A stretch of 64,000 nucleotides of DNA. It comes from a virus. The stretch lies in the IMG/VR virus record IMGVR_UViG_3300025770_001492, positions 124,001 through 188,000 of that record, one strand, 5' to 3'. The position numbers and the translations under genes are program-made. The notes below the pieces were generated by a model, which saw nothing but the letters and a program-made list of their open reading frames with translations, did no database searches and was not told where the DNA came from. Positions 1 through 7,507 of this stretch are shown piece after piece (the stretch's first letter is position 1; the number at the start of each line of letters is the position of its first letter).

Positions 1-116
1 TACTCTGCACATGCAGCGAGCATTTCTTTCGCTTCTTCAACATCAGAAGTAAACCACAATCCAACTTGAGGATGCTTTAAGGTTCTGCCTGTCTTTTTAT
101 TCAATAAAGTATACAT
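1..116 (-). CDS. Small hypothetical protein, partial at left edge
   Basis: An open frame begins at the ATG at 116-114 and runs off the left end after about 38 codons. The visible N-terminus starts MYTLLNKKTGRTLKHPQVGL and is followed by an acidic helix-like stretch. The ATG shares one base with the TGA of the upstream gene, so the two are probably co-translated. No family recognised. Confidence 0.5.
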   Translation of the reverse strand, partial: MYTLLNKKTGRTLKHPQVGLWFTSDVEEAKEMLAACAE

Positions 117-508
117 CAACCTATATTAGTATCAGGCGATGGAACTTGAACCGTTGAGTTAGCATTATTTTGAGCTTGTCCAAATTGTTGAGGCTGACCT
201 ATGCCGCCGCCACGAACCGAACCAGATTTTGGCGTCGAGGGTGGGGACATATTAGAAGCAGGGGGAACAGGATTCGGCTGAGTGCCGGGACTCATGTTTG
301 AAGCTGGTCTTTTGTTGTTTGTTTGCAATTTGTCAGACACATTAAATGCCGATCTGGGCTTTTTAGAACTATTTAAATTATCTTGAGGATTGATGCCTGC
401 CATTTGTGGATTAGCAGGTGCTACAGGGCTTTCTCCTGCCCTTCCTGCTGCGTTCATTCCTGTGGCACTTGCTCCCGTGCCTTGCTCAAGCCATTTTCTG
501 AATTCCAT
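116..508 (-). CDS. Hypothetical low-complexity protein with capsid-targeting-like N-terminus
   Basis: A 130-residue protein rich in Asn, Pro, Ser, Gly and Gln with no recognisable fold; it looks disordered. Its N-terminus, MEFRKWLEQ, fits the F-x-x-W-L motif shared with other proteins in this window. No Shine-Dalgarno is visible; the 15 bases before the ATG are AT-rich (TATCTACATAATAGT). It is divergent from the HNH gene with only 14 bases between them. Function unknown; an internal virion protein is a possibility by analogy only. Confidence 0.6.
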   Translation of the reverse strand: MEFRKWLEQGTGASATGMNAAGRAGESPVAPANPQMAGINPQDNLNSSKKPRSAFNVSDKLQTNNKRPASNMSPGTQPNPVPPASNMSPPSTPKSGSVRGGGIGQPQQFGQAQNNANSTVQVPSPDTNIG

Positions 509-522
509 ACTATTATGTAGAT

Positions 523-801
523 ATGGGACGTAAAAAAACGCTAATCAACAAGAAAAACAAGAAAAGATTAGAAAGCTGTGCTTTTTGCGAATGTGCAGAC
601 TATGAAATTTTAGATGTCCACAGAATAAACGAAGGAGCAGACGGAGGAAGATATACCAGTCACAACTCCTTGACTGTCTGTGCAAACTGCCATCGGAAAA
701 TTCATTCTGGAAAAATAAAAACATTCAGAAAGCATCTAAGCACTGGCGGATATGTCCTTCATTGTGAAATCGAAGGACAAGAACAGTTTTTGAAACTATG
801 A
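523..801 (+). CDS. HNH endonuclease-like protein
   Basis: A 92-residue protein with the layout of a small HNH nuclease: a C-x-x-C pair (CAFCEC), then DVHRI, then a GG..YTSHNSL segment, then CANCHRKIH supplying a second Cys pair and the final His. The Cys pairs would hold zinc and the His residues the catalytic metal. Free-standing HNH genes are frequent in large phages as homing nucleases or packaging-associated nucleases; the sequence alone does not tell which. The start is the ATG 14 bases from the divergent neighbour. Confidence 0.75.
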   Translation: MGRKKTLINKKNKKRLESCAFCECADYEILDVHRINEGADGGRYTSHNSLTVCANCHRKIHSGKIKTFRKHLSTGGYVLHCEIEGQEQFLKL

Positions 802-1062
802 TTACTTCTTTGCGTTATTGTCAGGCAAAAATTTTGCTGCATCGGCTGGCTTTAGCTGGCCGCTATCGATTGCTTTTATAACATTATTTTTTACAGCATC
901 TTTTACGGCTTTAGAATCTCCACCACTTTTGATTGTTTTTGTGGTGTCTGCTTTAATTTGCTGGCTCAACTGAGAATTCTCTGCGTCCTTTTCCGCATTG
1001 CCCTGTTGTCCCACTTCCATCTCTTTAAGAGATACCCATTTTTCAAAAGAATAATTATTCAT
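802..1062 (-). CDS. Hypothetical protein with capsid-targeting-like N-terminus
   Basis: An 86-residue, Lys/Ala/Asp-rich, probably helical protein. The first 14 residues, MNNYSFEKWVSLKE, contain F-x-x-W-V followed by L-x-E, the recognition type cut by T4 prohead protease. There is no Shine-Dalgarno; instead CATAGATAAATTACT lies directly before the ATG, matching two other motif carriers in position. Its stop lies next to that of the convergent HNH gene. Function unknown. Confidence 0.6.
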   Translation of the reverse strand: MNNYSFEKWVSLKEMEVGQQGNAEKDAENSQLSQQIKADTTKTIKSGGDSKAVKDAVKNNVIKAIDSGQLKPADAAKFLPDNNAKK

Positions 1063-1077
1063 AGTAATTTATCTATG
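1063..1077 (-). promoter_or_regulatory. TATA-like element directly before the start codon
   Basis: CATAGATAAATTACT occupies the 15 bases before the ATG at 1062. It aligns without gaps with CATAAATAATTTATT (before 47905) and CATAAATAATGTATC (before 58485). It resembles the T4 late promoter box TATAAATA; at this distance the transcript would start at or just before the ATG. Confidence 0.4.
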
Positions 1078-1119
1078 TTTGAAGCGTAAATATTTAAAAC
1101 TTTATTTAAGGATGGATAA

Positions 1120-1305
1120 ATGAAAAAAATACTAACTTTACTAATTTTGGGAATGTGTTTTTCCCTAACTGGATGCTCTTCCGACGACTCTTCCTGCTGC
1201 TGTGAGGGGGATAAATGCCATTGTGTGGATATCGGTGCCTGCTGCTGTGAAGAAGGCAAATGCAAAATAGAATGTGATTGCGAAGGATGCGATTGCAGCA
1301 AATAA
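1120..1305 (+). CDS. Cysteine-rich lipoprotein
   Basis: A 61-residue protein with a classic lipoprotein signal: MKK, a hydrophobic stretch, then lipobox LTGC. The mature part is dominated by 13 further Cys in CCC, CxC and CxxC arrangements separated by acidic and Lys residues, which recalls metallothionein-type metal binding but matches no specific family that I recognise. A good ribosome binding site (AAGGATGG) precedes the ATG. After cleavage the acylated Cys would anchor it in a membrane of the host cell. Possible roles are metal scavenging or superinfection exclusion; neither is shown. Confidence 0.75.
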   Translation: MKKILTLLILGMCFSLTGCSSDDSSCCCEGDKCHCVDIGACCCEEGKCKIECDCEGCDCSK

Positions 1306-1327
1306 ACGTTGCGCAGACCACATAGCA

Positions 1328-1831
1328 TCAAATAGGTTTCAACCTCGCCATAAACTCTATCTCTTCTATCATGGCGACAACGCCTTCTTTAATCAAGTCA
1401 TCTACGGCTGTCTCTACTCCGAACCTTTTTCCGGGTCGCTGTAGATGATCCTTGTAGTCGTGACACAATATATCCTTAGCTCCACATCTAATTGATCCTA
1501 ATATATCCCTCTTCACAACCTCTGCATCGTGGTTGCCATCAATAAAAGCAAAATCTATTGATTCAGTAGTGGATTCAAAAAAATTATCACTAGACATGTG
1601 ATGAACAATACAATTGGTTAATTTCCTTGCTTTTATTCCAGCTACGAAAGCTGCCTTCCATTCTTCAATAGGCCATATATCGACACAATGAATTTTGCCG
1701 TTGCATATTTCAGCCATTGGAAAAATTGATGCACCTTGATATACGCCTATGTTGACTATATTCTGATAATTGTTTTCTTTGACAATCTCAGCCATTATTT
1801 GATATTGCTTATTTGAGCATTTTCCTCTCAT
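1328..1831 (-). CDS. Class I SAM-dependent methyltransferase (Methyltransf_24-like)
   Basis: About 167 residues. VNIGVYQGAS corresponds to the glycine-rich SAM-binding motif I, IHCVDIWP to the acidic end of strand beta-2, and DFAFIDGNHD to the DxxHxxE-type strand typical of Methyltransf_24/TylF-like O-methyltransferases acting on sugars. The ATG at 1831 is preferred over an upstream TTG (1852); TATATACTGGC precedes it and there is no Shine-Dalgarno. The substrate is unknown; the neighbourhood of glycosyltransferases suggests a glycan. Confidence 0.7.
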   Translation of the reverse strand: MRGKCSNKQYQIMAEIVKENNYQNIVNIGVYQGASIFPMAEICNGKIHCVDIWPIEEWKAAFVAGIKARKLTNCIVHHMSSDNFFESTTESIDFAFIDGNHDAEVVKRDILGSIRCGAKDILCHDYKDHLQRPGKRFGVETAVDDLIKEGVVAMIEEIEFMARLKPI

Positions 1832-1897
1832 GCCAGTATATAGTAATATCAAATAAATTGTATTTTTAAAAAGTTTGAGGTGTGGGTAAATAAATAT

Positions 1898-2659
1898 ATG
1901 ATTAATGTCTTAATGTGTACTTATAAATCTGGCGATGTATTGCCTTTATCTTTAAAGCCTCTTGTGGACTTTCCGGGAATCACCAAGATACTCATAGCAG
2001 ATGGTCCTCATGGTGGCCCAATTAAGCCGGGAATAAAATTTGATGAACCTTCTGTCTACAAGATAGCAGAAAAGTTTAACAAAAGTGGAAAAATACATTA
2101 TGAGTATACTGACACCTGCAAAAACAGAGCATTGAAGAACAACAGTGTTTTAAAGCACACTACAGACGATTGCAAATGGATTTTAAATGTAGACTCTGAT
2201 GAGGTTTATCACGAAGATGGGTTGAAAAGGCTATTTGAATTCATCCTCACTACTGGCAATGGGTACGATAAATATAGAATCAAAACTATTGACCCTATTG
2301 ATGATTTTTTCCACGAGATCAGAATACCAGATTGGAAGCCAAGACTTTACAAATACAAAAAAGGATACATCTGTCCTCCGGGCGATTGTAGAGCACATCA
2401 ATATGTTGTTGACCCAAACAAAATAAATTCTCACAGAGAAGCAATAGAAAAATTGCCAGAAGACATTTGTAAAATATATCATCTAAATGCTTTGAGAAAC
2501 GCAAGTCTCCCACGCAAGAGAATTAAAACACTTAAGGATGGTTCATATTGTTGGAGTGGCGGCAAAATGAAATTCTATTCTGAGAAATTCGAAATAGATC
2601 GAAAAGAAATACCTAACTGTATATTGAAATTAAACAAGGATACATTGTGGACTATATAA
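1898..2659 (+). CDS. Glycosyltransferase, GT-A fold (GT2-like)
   Basis: About 253 residues. The N-terminal INVLMCTYKSGDVLPLSLKP resembles the first strand and helix of GT2-type enzymes, TCKNRALKNNSV the segment before the metal site, and WILNVDSDEVY contains the D-x-D metal/nucleotide-sugar motif. A GTG 18 bases upstream is an alternative start; GAGGTG lies 17 bases before the ATG. It overlaps the next gene by 13 bases. Donor and acceptor sugars cannot be read from the sequence. Confidence 0.7.
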   Translation: MINVLMCTYKSGDVLPLSLKPLVDFPGITKILIADGPHGGPIKPGIKFDEPSVYKIAEKFNKSGKIHYEYTDTCKNRALKNNSVLKHTTDDCKWILNVDSDEVYHEDGLKRLFEFILTTGNGYDKYRIKTIDPIDDFFHEIRIPDWKPRLYKYKKGYICPPGDCRAHQYVVDPNKINSHREAIEKLPEDICKIYHLNALRNASLPRKRIKTLKDGSYCWSGGKMKFYSEKFEIDRKEIPNCILKLNKDTLWTI

Positions 2660-3321
2660 AATGGGCACAAACCGCAATAGAAAATGCTGGCAAAGAAGTT
2701 TCTAAGCTTAACAAGGGTGCTCTTATGGTTGACGGCATGTCTTCTACGAAGAGTCGCCATCTTCTTAATAATTTATGTGCATTTCCTGAAGCCGTTTATT
2801 TTGAGATAGGAAGTTGGAAAGGATCAACCATTATTGCTGCCTCGTTTGAAAATGAAGGTAAATTCTACGCTTTAGACCAATTCTCGTCTAAGTTTAAACA
2901 AAAAGAAAGTGCATCGGTAGACTTTTATGCTAACAAAGAAAGATTCTCTAAGCATTGCGATTATACTTTCTTCGAAGAAAACAGTTGGGAATTTGACGTG
3001 TCCAAGATAGAAGAAAAGGTTAATGTTTACTTCTATGATGGAGACCACACTCCTGAAGGCACCATTAAAGCTTTTACGCATTACAATGATGTTTTCGCAG
3101 ACACATTTATTATGGTGATGGATGATTGGAATAGAGGACACATTAGAACTTCCACTAAGGCTGCACTGAAGGGCTATAAGATACTCTTTGAGCAAGAGTT
3201 TTTTACTCCCGGTGGCAAGAATGACCCACATGGAACAAAAAGACTTGGATGCATGGAAGGAAGAGAAGTTGACACTTGGTGGAATGGTCTTTACTTGGCT
3301 GTGTTAGAAAAAACATCATAG
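2647..3321 (+). CDS. Class I SAM-dependent methyltransferase
   Basis: A 224-residue protein. VYFEIGSWKGST is motif I of a Rossmann methyltransferase, FYALDQFS motif II, and VNVYFYDGDHTPEGT the acidic catalytic strand of Methyltransf_24-type enzymes. It starts at a GTG with AAGGA six bases upstream and overlaps the end of the glycosyltransferase gene, so the two are probably translated together. Its 3' end overlaps the convergent sulfotransferase gene by 31 bases. Confidence 0.75.
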   Translation: MDYIKWAQTAIENAGKEVSKLNKGALMVDGMSSTKSRHLLNNLCAFPEAVYFEIGSWKGSTIIAASFENEGKFYALDQFSSKFKQKESASVDFYANKERFSKHCDYTFFEENSWEFDVSKIEEKVNVYFYDGDHTPEGTIKAFTHYNDVFADTFIMVMDDWNRGHIRTSTKAALKGYKILFEQEFFTPGGKNDPHGTKRLGCMEGREVDTWWNGLYLAVLEKTS

Positions 3322-3884
3322 TATTTGTCTGCAAACCAATTGACTTCTTTAAGAAAACTTTCCTTGCATTTTGTGTCGATGTCTTCAAAATTATCACAGT
3401 GATATTCTTTGTTTGTATTTATCTTTATATCTAAATCTTCTTGACATATTTCAACGTCATTGATTTCAAAATCATCAAGCAAGGATTGCAAATAAACAAT
3501 ATCAGTTGTCATTTTTTCAAATCTTATCATCTTTATACCTTCTTCTAAATAGGAGTCTAGTATAGTGTAATGTTCTTTCATAAAAGGAACAACTGTTTCG
3601 CATTTAAATTTAGGTCTTCTATTGTATGCGGATAGAAAAACATCATGAGGGTGACGAATTAGAATGGCTTTTTTTTCAACCTCTAAGTCTTTGAAAACAT
3701 TCATCAAATAAGAATTAACTTCTCCATAAAAATCTTTTTGAAATCTGGGTTGGACTTTTTCTATTGGTGCTTTTCTTTGTATGCCCGGTTCATGCAAAAC
3801 AGTCCAAACTTCAGACCTATTCATTAATTGGCTTAAAAAAGTAGTACCACTTCTCCCCATGCCTGTAATTGCAAAATTCTTCAT
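3291..3884 (-). CDS. Sulfotransferase-family protein
   Basis: A 197-residue protein with an N-terminal PAPS-binding loop ITGMGRSGTTFLSQLM (the RSGTT loop binds the 5'-phosphosulfate) and an ILIRHPHDVFLSAYN segment matching the 3'-phosphate-binding R..DP..S region of sulfotransferases. The ATG at 3884 overlaps the upstream stop in an ATGA. It would transfer sulfate from PAPS to a glycan or other acceptor. It sits at the end of a minus-strand operon of methyl- and glycosyltransferases. Confidence 0.75.
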   Translation of the reverse strand: MKNFAITGMGRSGTTFLSQLMNRSEVWTVLHEPGIQRKAPIEKVQPRFQKDFYGEVNSYLMNVFKDLEVEKKAILIRHPHDVFLSAYNRRPKFKCETVVPFMKEHYTILDSYLEEGIKMIRFEKMTTDIVYLQSLLDDFEINDVEICQEDLDIKINTNKEYHCDNFEDIDTKCKESFLKEVNWFADKYYDVFSNTAK

Positions 3885-4507
3885 AGTTCTAGCAAAGCCC
3901 TCAATACAGTATTTTTTCTTTTTACATCTAGCACTTTTGCCCATTTGCTGAGGTAATCTTCAAATTCTTTCTCTGAATACCACCAATGCACATGCGTAGG
4001 ATGATTGTAATGCTCCTTAAAGGGCACAGAGATTAACATCTTGGCCGCAGGCTTAGTAAGCTTCTTTAAGCCCTCAAATATCTCCGTAGGGTCTTCTACG
4101 TGCTCGAAACAATGAGATGACCATACAGAGTCATATTCAGCTTCTTCTACCGTCTCATCTAGGTGTAAACACTCAAACGACACATCGTCTTGTATTTCGT
4201 GAGGCTGCAAGCCTTTGAGATAATTAGCTATTGCAATTGCTGTGCGGCTATTATCGATACCATGCACCTTGCGGCCTTTAAAGGCTAGGCAGATGTCAGA
4301 ATGCCCTGAGCCGCATCCAAAATCAATGGTGTGCCCCGATATCTCAGGATATGATTCTAACATGTCCAAGTATTCAAAATGCTTAGCCCAAAATTTGAAA
4401 TACATTGTATGACGCTGCTTACTAAACATCCTGATATAGAAGATGTCATCTTCATCCCCTATGTCTTGTATGAGTTTAGCCAGTGTTGGGATGTCAGGCT
4501 CTACCAT
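3881..4507 (-). CDS. Class I SAM-dependent methyltransferase (Methyltransf_11/23-like)
   Basis: A 208-residue enzyme. HTIDFGCGSGHSDICLAFKG is a textbook SAM-binding motif I, VHGIDNS motif II, and YDSVWSSHCFEHVEDP the motif IV/post-motif region of small-molecule methyltransferases. Its start overlaps the upstream glycosyltransferase gene by 7 bases and its stop overlaps the sulfotransferase start. Acceptor unknown. Confidence 0.8.
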   Translation of the reverse strand: MVEPDIPTLAKLIQDIGDEDDIFYIRMFSKQRHTMYFKFWAKHFEYLDMLESYPEISGHTIDFGCGSGHSDICLAFKGRKVHGIDNSRTAIAIANYLKGLQPHEIQDDVSFECLHLDETVEEAEYDSVWSSHCFEHVEDPTEIFEGLKKLTKPAAKMLISVPFKEHYNHPTHVHWWYSEKEFEDYLSKWAKVLDVKRKNTVLRALLEL

Positions 4508-5301
4508 GCGATATACTTACTCCAAAAGTCAATGTTGTCTAATATTGTTTGAGGATAGGTTTCGTCAACTGGGACCTTCGTAAGCGTTTGAACTTCGCCA
4601 GTCGAGAGCGTTCTGTCAAAAGGGTCTTGTTGTTTTGAAATTCTTTCTTTAATCTTTTCTTCATCCGTGAACTTGTTTTTCATAAATTCAGGATGTCCTG
4701 CATTATTGATCTTGTAAGCAATTCCTTCAGGATCGGTAAGATAACTAAAGTGCTTGCCATCTGTATTTATGACACCAATGCCCTTGCGTTCATTTCGGAG
4801 TTTATAAATATTTTCATTCCGCTTTCTCAGTTCTCTGCCTGTAATGGCGTAAGAACATCTCCATCCCTTATTTGCGTCTTTCTGGCCTCTTTGCAGATTA
4901 ATCTTGTAGTAATAGCAATGCATCGCCAGCTTTACGAAACCATGCTCAGACGCAGCATCGATGATCCTCGGAAGGTCTTTCTTGTTGTTAATTTCATCAA
5001 GGTCAGAACAAATCAGCACATCGTCATCATCGTAATCAAAGAATCTTAAAACACCATTCTTTTGAATGGTGTCATTCGGCCTATGAGCATTGGGTGAGAA
5101 TTCATCTTCAATAAAACAAAACTCTACTTTTGGATTGTTTTCATGCTTGTTGCCTTTTAAATTTAAAGGCTTTGGCAAACAATGCAGCGACTGATTCGAT
5201 TCAATAAGAAATATCTTATCTACCGTATCTATTTCTTCAGCAACCTTCAAATCAAGAAGGTCGTATTCATTAAAAAAAGGGGAACAACTATAAACTTTCA
5301 T
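4501..5301 (-). CDS. Glycosyltransferase family 17-like (GT17)
   Basis: About 266 residues. The start MKVYSCSPFFNEYDLLDLKV followed by DKIFLIESNQSL and VLICSDLDEINN is the pattern of GT17 (beta-1,4-mannosyl N-acetylglucosaminyltransferase-like) proteins, which occur in large phages. DLDE probably supplies the metal-binding Asp residues. The ATG at 5301 overlaps the TGA of the upstream gene (ATGA), which favours it over an ATG 15 bases upstream. Specificity is unknown. Confidence 0.75.
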   Translation of the reverse strand: MKVYSCSPFFNEYDLLDLKVAEEIDTVDKIFLIESNQSLHCLPKPLNLKGNKHENNPKVEFCFIEDEFSPNAHRPNDTIQKNGVLRFFDYDDDDVLICSDLDEINNKKDLPRIIDAASEHGFVKLAMHCYYYKINLQRGQKDANKGWRCSYAITGRELRKRNENIYKLRNERKGIGVINTDGKHFSYLTDPEGIAYKINNAGHPEFMKNKFTDEEKIKERISKQQDPFDRTLSTGEVQTLTKVPVDETYPQTILDNIDFWSKYIAW

Positions 5302-6440
5302 TTTGACCACCACCAAAAATTTCTATCTTTTTTATAACCAGGAAGTAATTCCATTACGGCTCTTTCAACTCCTCCCTCAAGGTCGTGACGACCTTTGTGA
5401 GCAGAAGCAATATCGTCTCCGCAAAGAACACCGTTCTTAGTTAGTTTGGGAAGCAACGTTTTAATTGTTTTTTTCACACTCTCATAGTCATGAGACGCAT
5501 CAATGTGGCAAAATTTAACTGGTTTGTCTAATTTTTCCAGATAGTCAAAACAATCCATTTGATGTACTTTTACATTCCCTTTTGTGTGCTTCTCTATATT
5601 CTCATCAAAAATTGCCTTTACATCTACTGAAGCTGCGACCTTGGCCGTAGGATGAAGCTTTCCTGTAACGTTGCCTTCGTCGATATTGCCCTTCCATGTA
5701 TCGCAAGCATTAAAGGACATAGGCCATATTTTATTGGCAATTGCTGAACAACTCTTTCCTTTCCAGCAGCCGATTTCTATAAACAAGCCTTCGTCAGAAG
5801 TATCCAAAGCCATATTGACAACATTAATTAAAGACTTAACTTGATAGTCTGTATACTGATTCTCCATGTTGTCCGTGCTTCTTTTAAGGATCGTTAGGCC
5901 GCTGCAATTTGCATGATGCTCTAATTGATCCCAATCATCATTAGAACTCAAAAACTCCTCAATAGCTGGTTTAAGTCCTTTAGCACCAGTGTTGTGACCA
6001 CCAACAAGACCACAACTTTCTGTGTCGTGCATCACTATGTACTTAGTAACTTTGTTATGATGAAGTTCAAGCTCTTTCTTTAAATGATCGTATGTGTGAA
6101 AAGAATCAATGAAAAGCAAATCTGTTTTTTCTATTTCTGTTTCTACTGAACTCTCATGTTTAAATTCAAACTCAGTTCCTTCTGAAAGTTCTCCAATTTG
6201 CCCTACGCTTCCTTTTGGATGAATGTCGTATGTTACAAATTTACTCGGCCTTGCGGCAAGCCAGCAAACCGTTGAAACTCCATGCCTTGCACCAAATTCA
6301 GTAACATGACTGCACTCTTTGGCAAGGGAAAGCATTCTTGGAAAATGAGCATTAATGTCAGAAGAGGTTTTCTCACATATTTTGTAAAGACCAGACAAAG
6401 TAGGGCTGTCGGATTCAAGATAGTCAATTAGTTGTTTCAT
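5298..6440 (-). CDS. Tandem two-domain SAM methyltransferase-like protein
   Basis: A 380-residue protein made of two related Rossmann methyltransferase domains. Domain 1 (about 1-190) has VTEFGARHGVS, FVTYDIHP and DLLFIDSFHTYDH. Domain 2 (about 191-380) has LFIEIGCWKGKS, FNACDTW and FCHIDASHDYESV. Both follow the Methyltransf_24-type plan. The junction contains a Met (KRSTDNMENQY), consistent with fusion of two adjacent genes. A good GAGGAG ribosome binding site precedes the ATG, and this is the first gene of the minus-strand glycan cluster. Confidence 0.75.
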   Translation of the reverse strand: MKQLIDYLESDSPTLSGLYKICEKTSSDINAHFPRMLSLAKECSHVTEFGARHGVSTVCWLAARPSKFVTYDIHPKGSVGQIGELSEGTEFEFKHESSVETEIEKTDLLFIDSFHTYDHLKKELELHHNKVTKYIVMHDTESCGLVGGHNTGAKGLKPAIEEFLSSNDDWDQLEHHANCSGLTILKRSTDNMENQYTDYQVKSLINVVNMALDTSDEGLFIEIGCWKGKSCSAIANKIWPMSFNACDTWKGNIDEGNVTGKLHPTAKVAASVDVKAIFDENIEKHTKGNVKVHQMDCFDYLEKLDKPVKFCHIDASHDYESVKKTIKTLLPKLTKNGVLCGDDIASAHKGRHDLEGGVERAVMELLPGYKKDRNFWWWSK

Positions 6441-6481
6441 TTTTTCTCCTCAATATTCTCTTGCTTGTTTTTCGACATATT

Positions 6482-7474
6482 TTAATTTCCTTTTGATACG
6501 TACTCTTTCATTCCGATTGAAGAAAAATAAGAATCTCCATAAATTCTAAAAGAGTCCTGAAGAGGTTGTTTTGCCTTGATTGCTTCTTTTAGATTCGTCT
6601 CAATCATGCCGTTACGACTCGAAATGTAATCGGCACGGCTCAAAATGCCCGCCTCAACAGATTGAACAGTTTTAACCGAACCCCATTCGGGAAGTCCGTG
6701 GTGACTGGCGATCAGATGAAGAACTTCATTAACCCAATCTTGCGTCACAAAGCTATCGCCTTGAAGTTTCTTCTTCTCTTGAGACACAAGTTCCATGCCA
6801 TAAAACAAATGACCAATAGTTCTCTCTGTTGTCAATGTTTCTGCGATACCCATATCGTTAAGATAATAAGTTTCAACTTTTCCAAGATCGTGAAGAATTG
6901 CTCCAGAAAACAACGCATCTCTATTTATAAAACTGTATCTCTTGCTTGCATCTGCAATTGCTCTACATAGATCTAAAACTTCAGAAGTGTGAACAATTAG
7001 TCCGCCACCATAATTGTGGTGAACTTTCCCGGCTGCGGGGCAAGCTCTCAATTTTTCTACGTCGAATGTCGAAAGACATTGCATGGTGAACTTGTGATGC
7101 TTATCATCGTCCCAAAAGCTAGAATCAGAAATAAGATTCAAAGCAGACCTCATCTCTTCTTCAGATGCTTTTTCAAATTCTAATATAGAGTGCTCTTCTT
7201 GCGGCAGCGTTTCTTTAGTGAGCCTGTGAAAGCCTCTGATGACGATGCTGCCCCGTTCGGCAAACTGGTCGTCATATCCTGTAATCTCAATAATGTCGCC
7301 CGTGTGAGGGAAAAGTGGCGACTCCTCAGCATTTGATGGTGCATTCCACATTAGAGACTTGATATTTCCGACACATGTTTTTAAAGCATTTTGCCAAAAG
7401 TAATCGCCATTCTTTGTGGTTCTTTTTTCCTGCTCAATTACGAGAGCATAAATCGGTACTGGTAATTGTGTCAT
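6482..7474 (-). CDS. YhaM-like OB-fold/HD-domain 3'-5' exoribonuclease
   Basis: A 330-residue protein with an N-terminal OB-fold-like region (about 1-110) and a C-terminal HD phosphohydrolase domain. The HD part shows HHNYGGGLIVHTSEVL, GAILHDLGKVETY, IGHLFYG and LIASHHGLPEWGS, the order of metal-binding His/Asp residues of Bacillus YhaM-type nucleases, whose length is similar. It would trim RNA or single-stranded DNA from the 3' end. No Shine-Dalgarno is seen; GTATAAATTCCTATT lies directly before the ATG. Confidence 0.75.
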   Translation of the reverse strand: MTQLPVPIYALVIEQEKRTTKNGDYFWQNALKTCVGNIKSLMWNAPSNAEESPLFPHTGDIIEITGYDDQFAERGSIVIRGFHRLTKETLPQEEHSILEFEKASEEEMRSALNLISDSSFWDDDKHHKFTMQCLSTFDVEKLRACPAAGKVHHNYGGGLIVHTSEVLDLCRAIADASKRYSFINRDALFSGAILHDLGKVETYYLNDMGIAETLTTERTIGHLFYGMELVSQEKKKLQGDSFVTQDWVNEVLHLIASHHGLPEWGSVKTVQSVEAGILSRADYISSRNGMIETNLKEAIKAKQPLQDSFRIYGDSYFSSIGMKEYVSKGN

Positions 7475-7489
7475 AATAGGAATTTATAC
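7475..7489 (-). promoter_or_regulatory. TATAAAT box directly before the start codon
   Basis: GTATAAATTCCTATT fills the 15 bases before the ATG at 7474, placing a TATAAAT box about 14 bases upstream with no ribosome binding site. This may be a T4-late-like promoter giving an almost leaderless mRNA. Confidence 0.35.
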
Positions 7490-7507
7490 TATTTCGAGAA
7501 TGTTGAA

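Noticed and set aside
1059-1331. Two overlapping minus-strand frames (90 and 71 residues)
   Set aside because: They are antisense to the Cys-rich lipoprotein, which has a signal peptide, lipobox and good ribosome binding site; the antisense frames have no such support.
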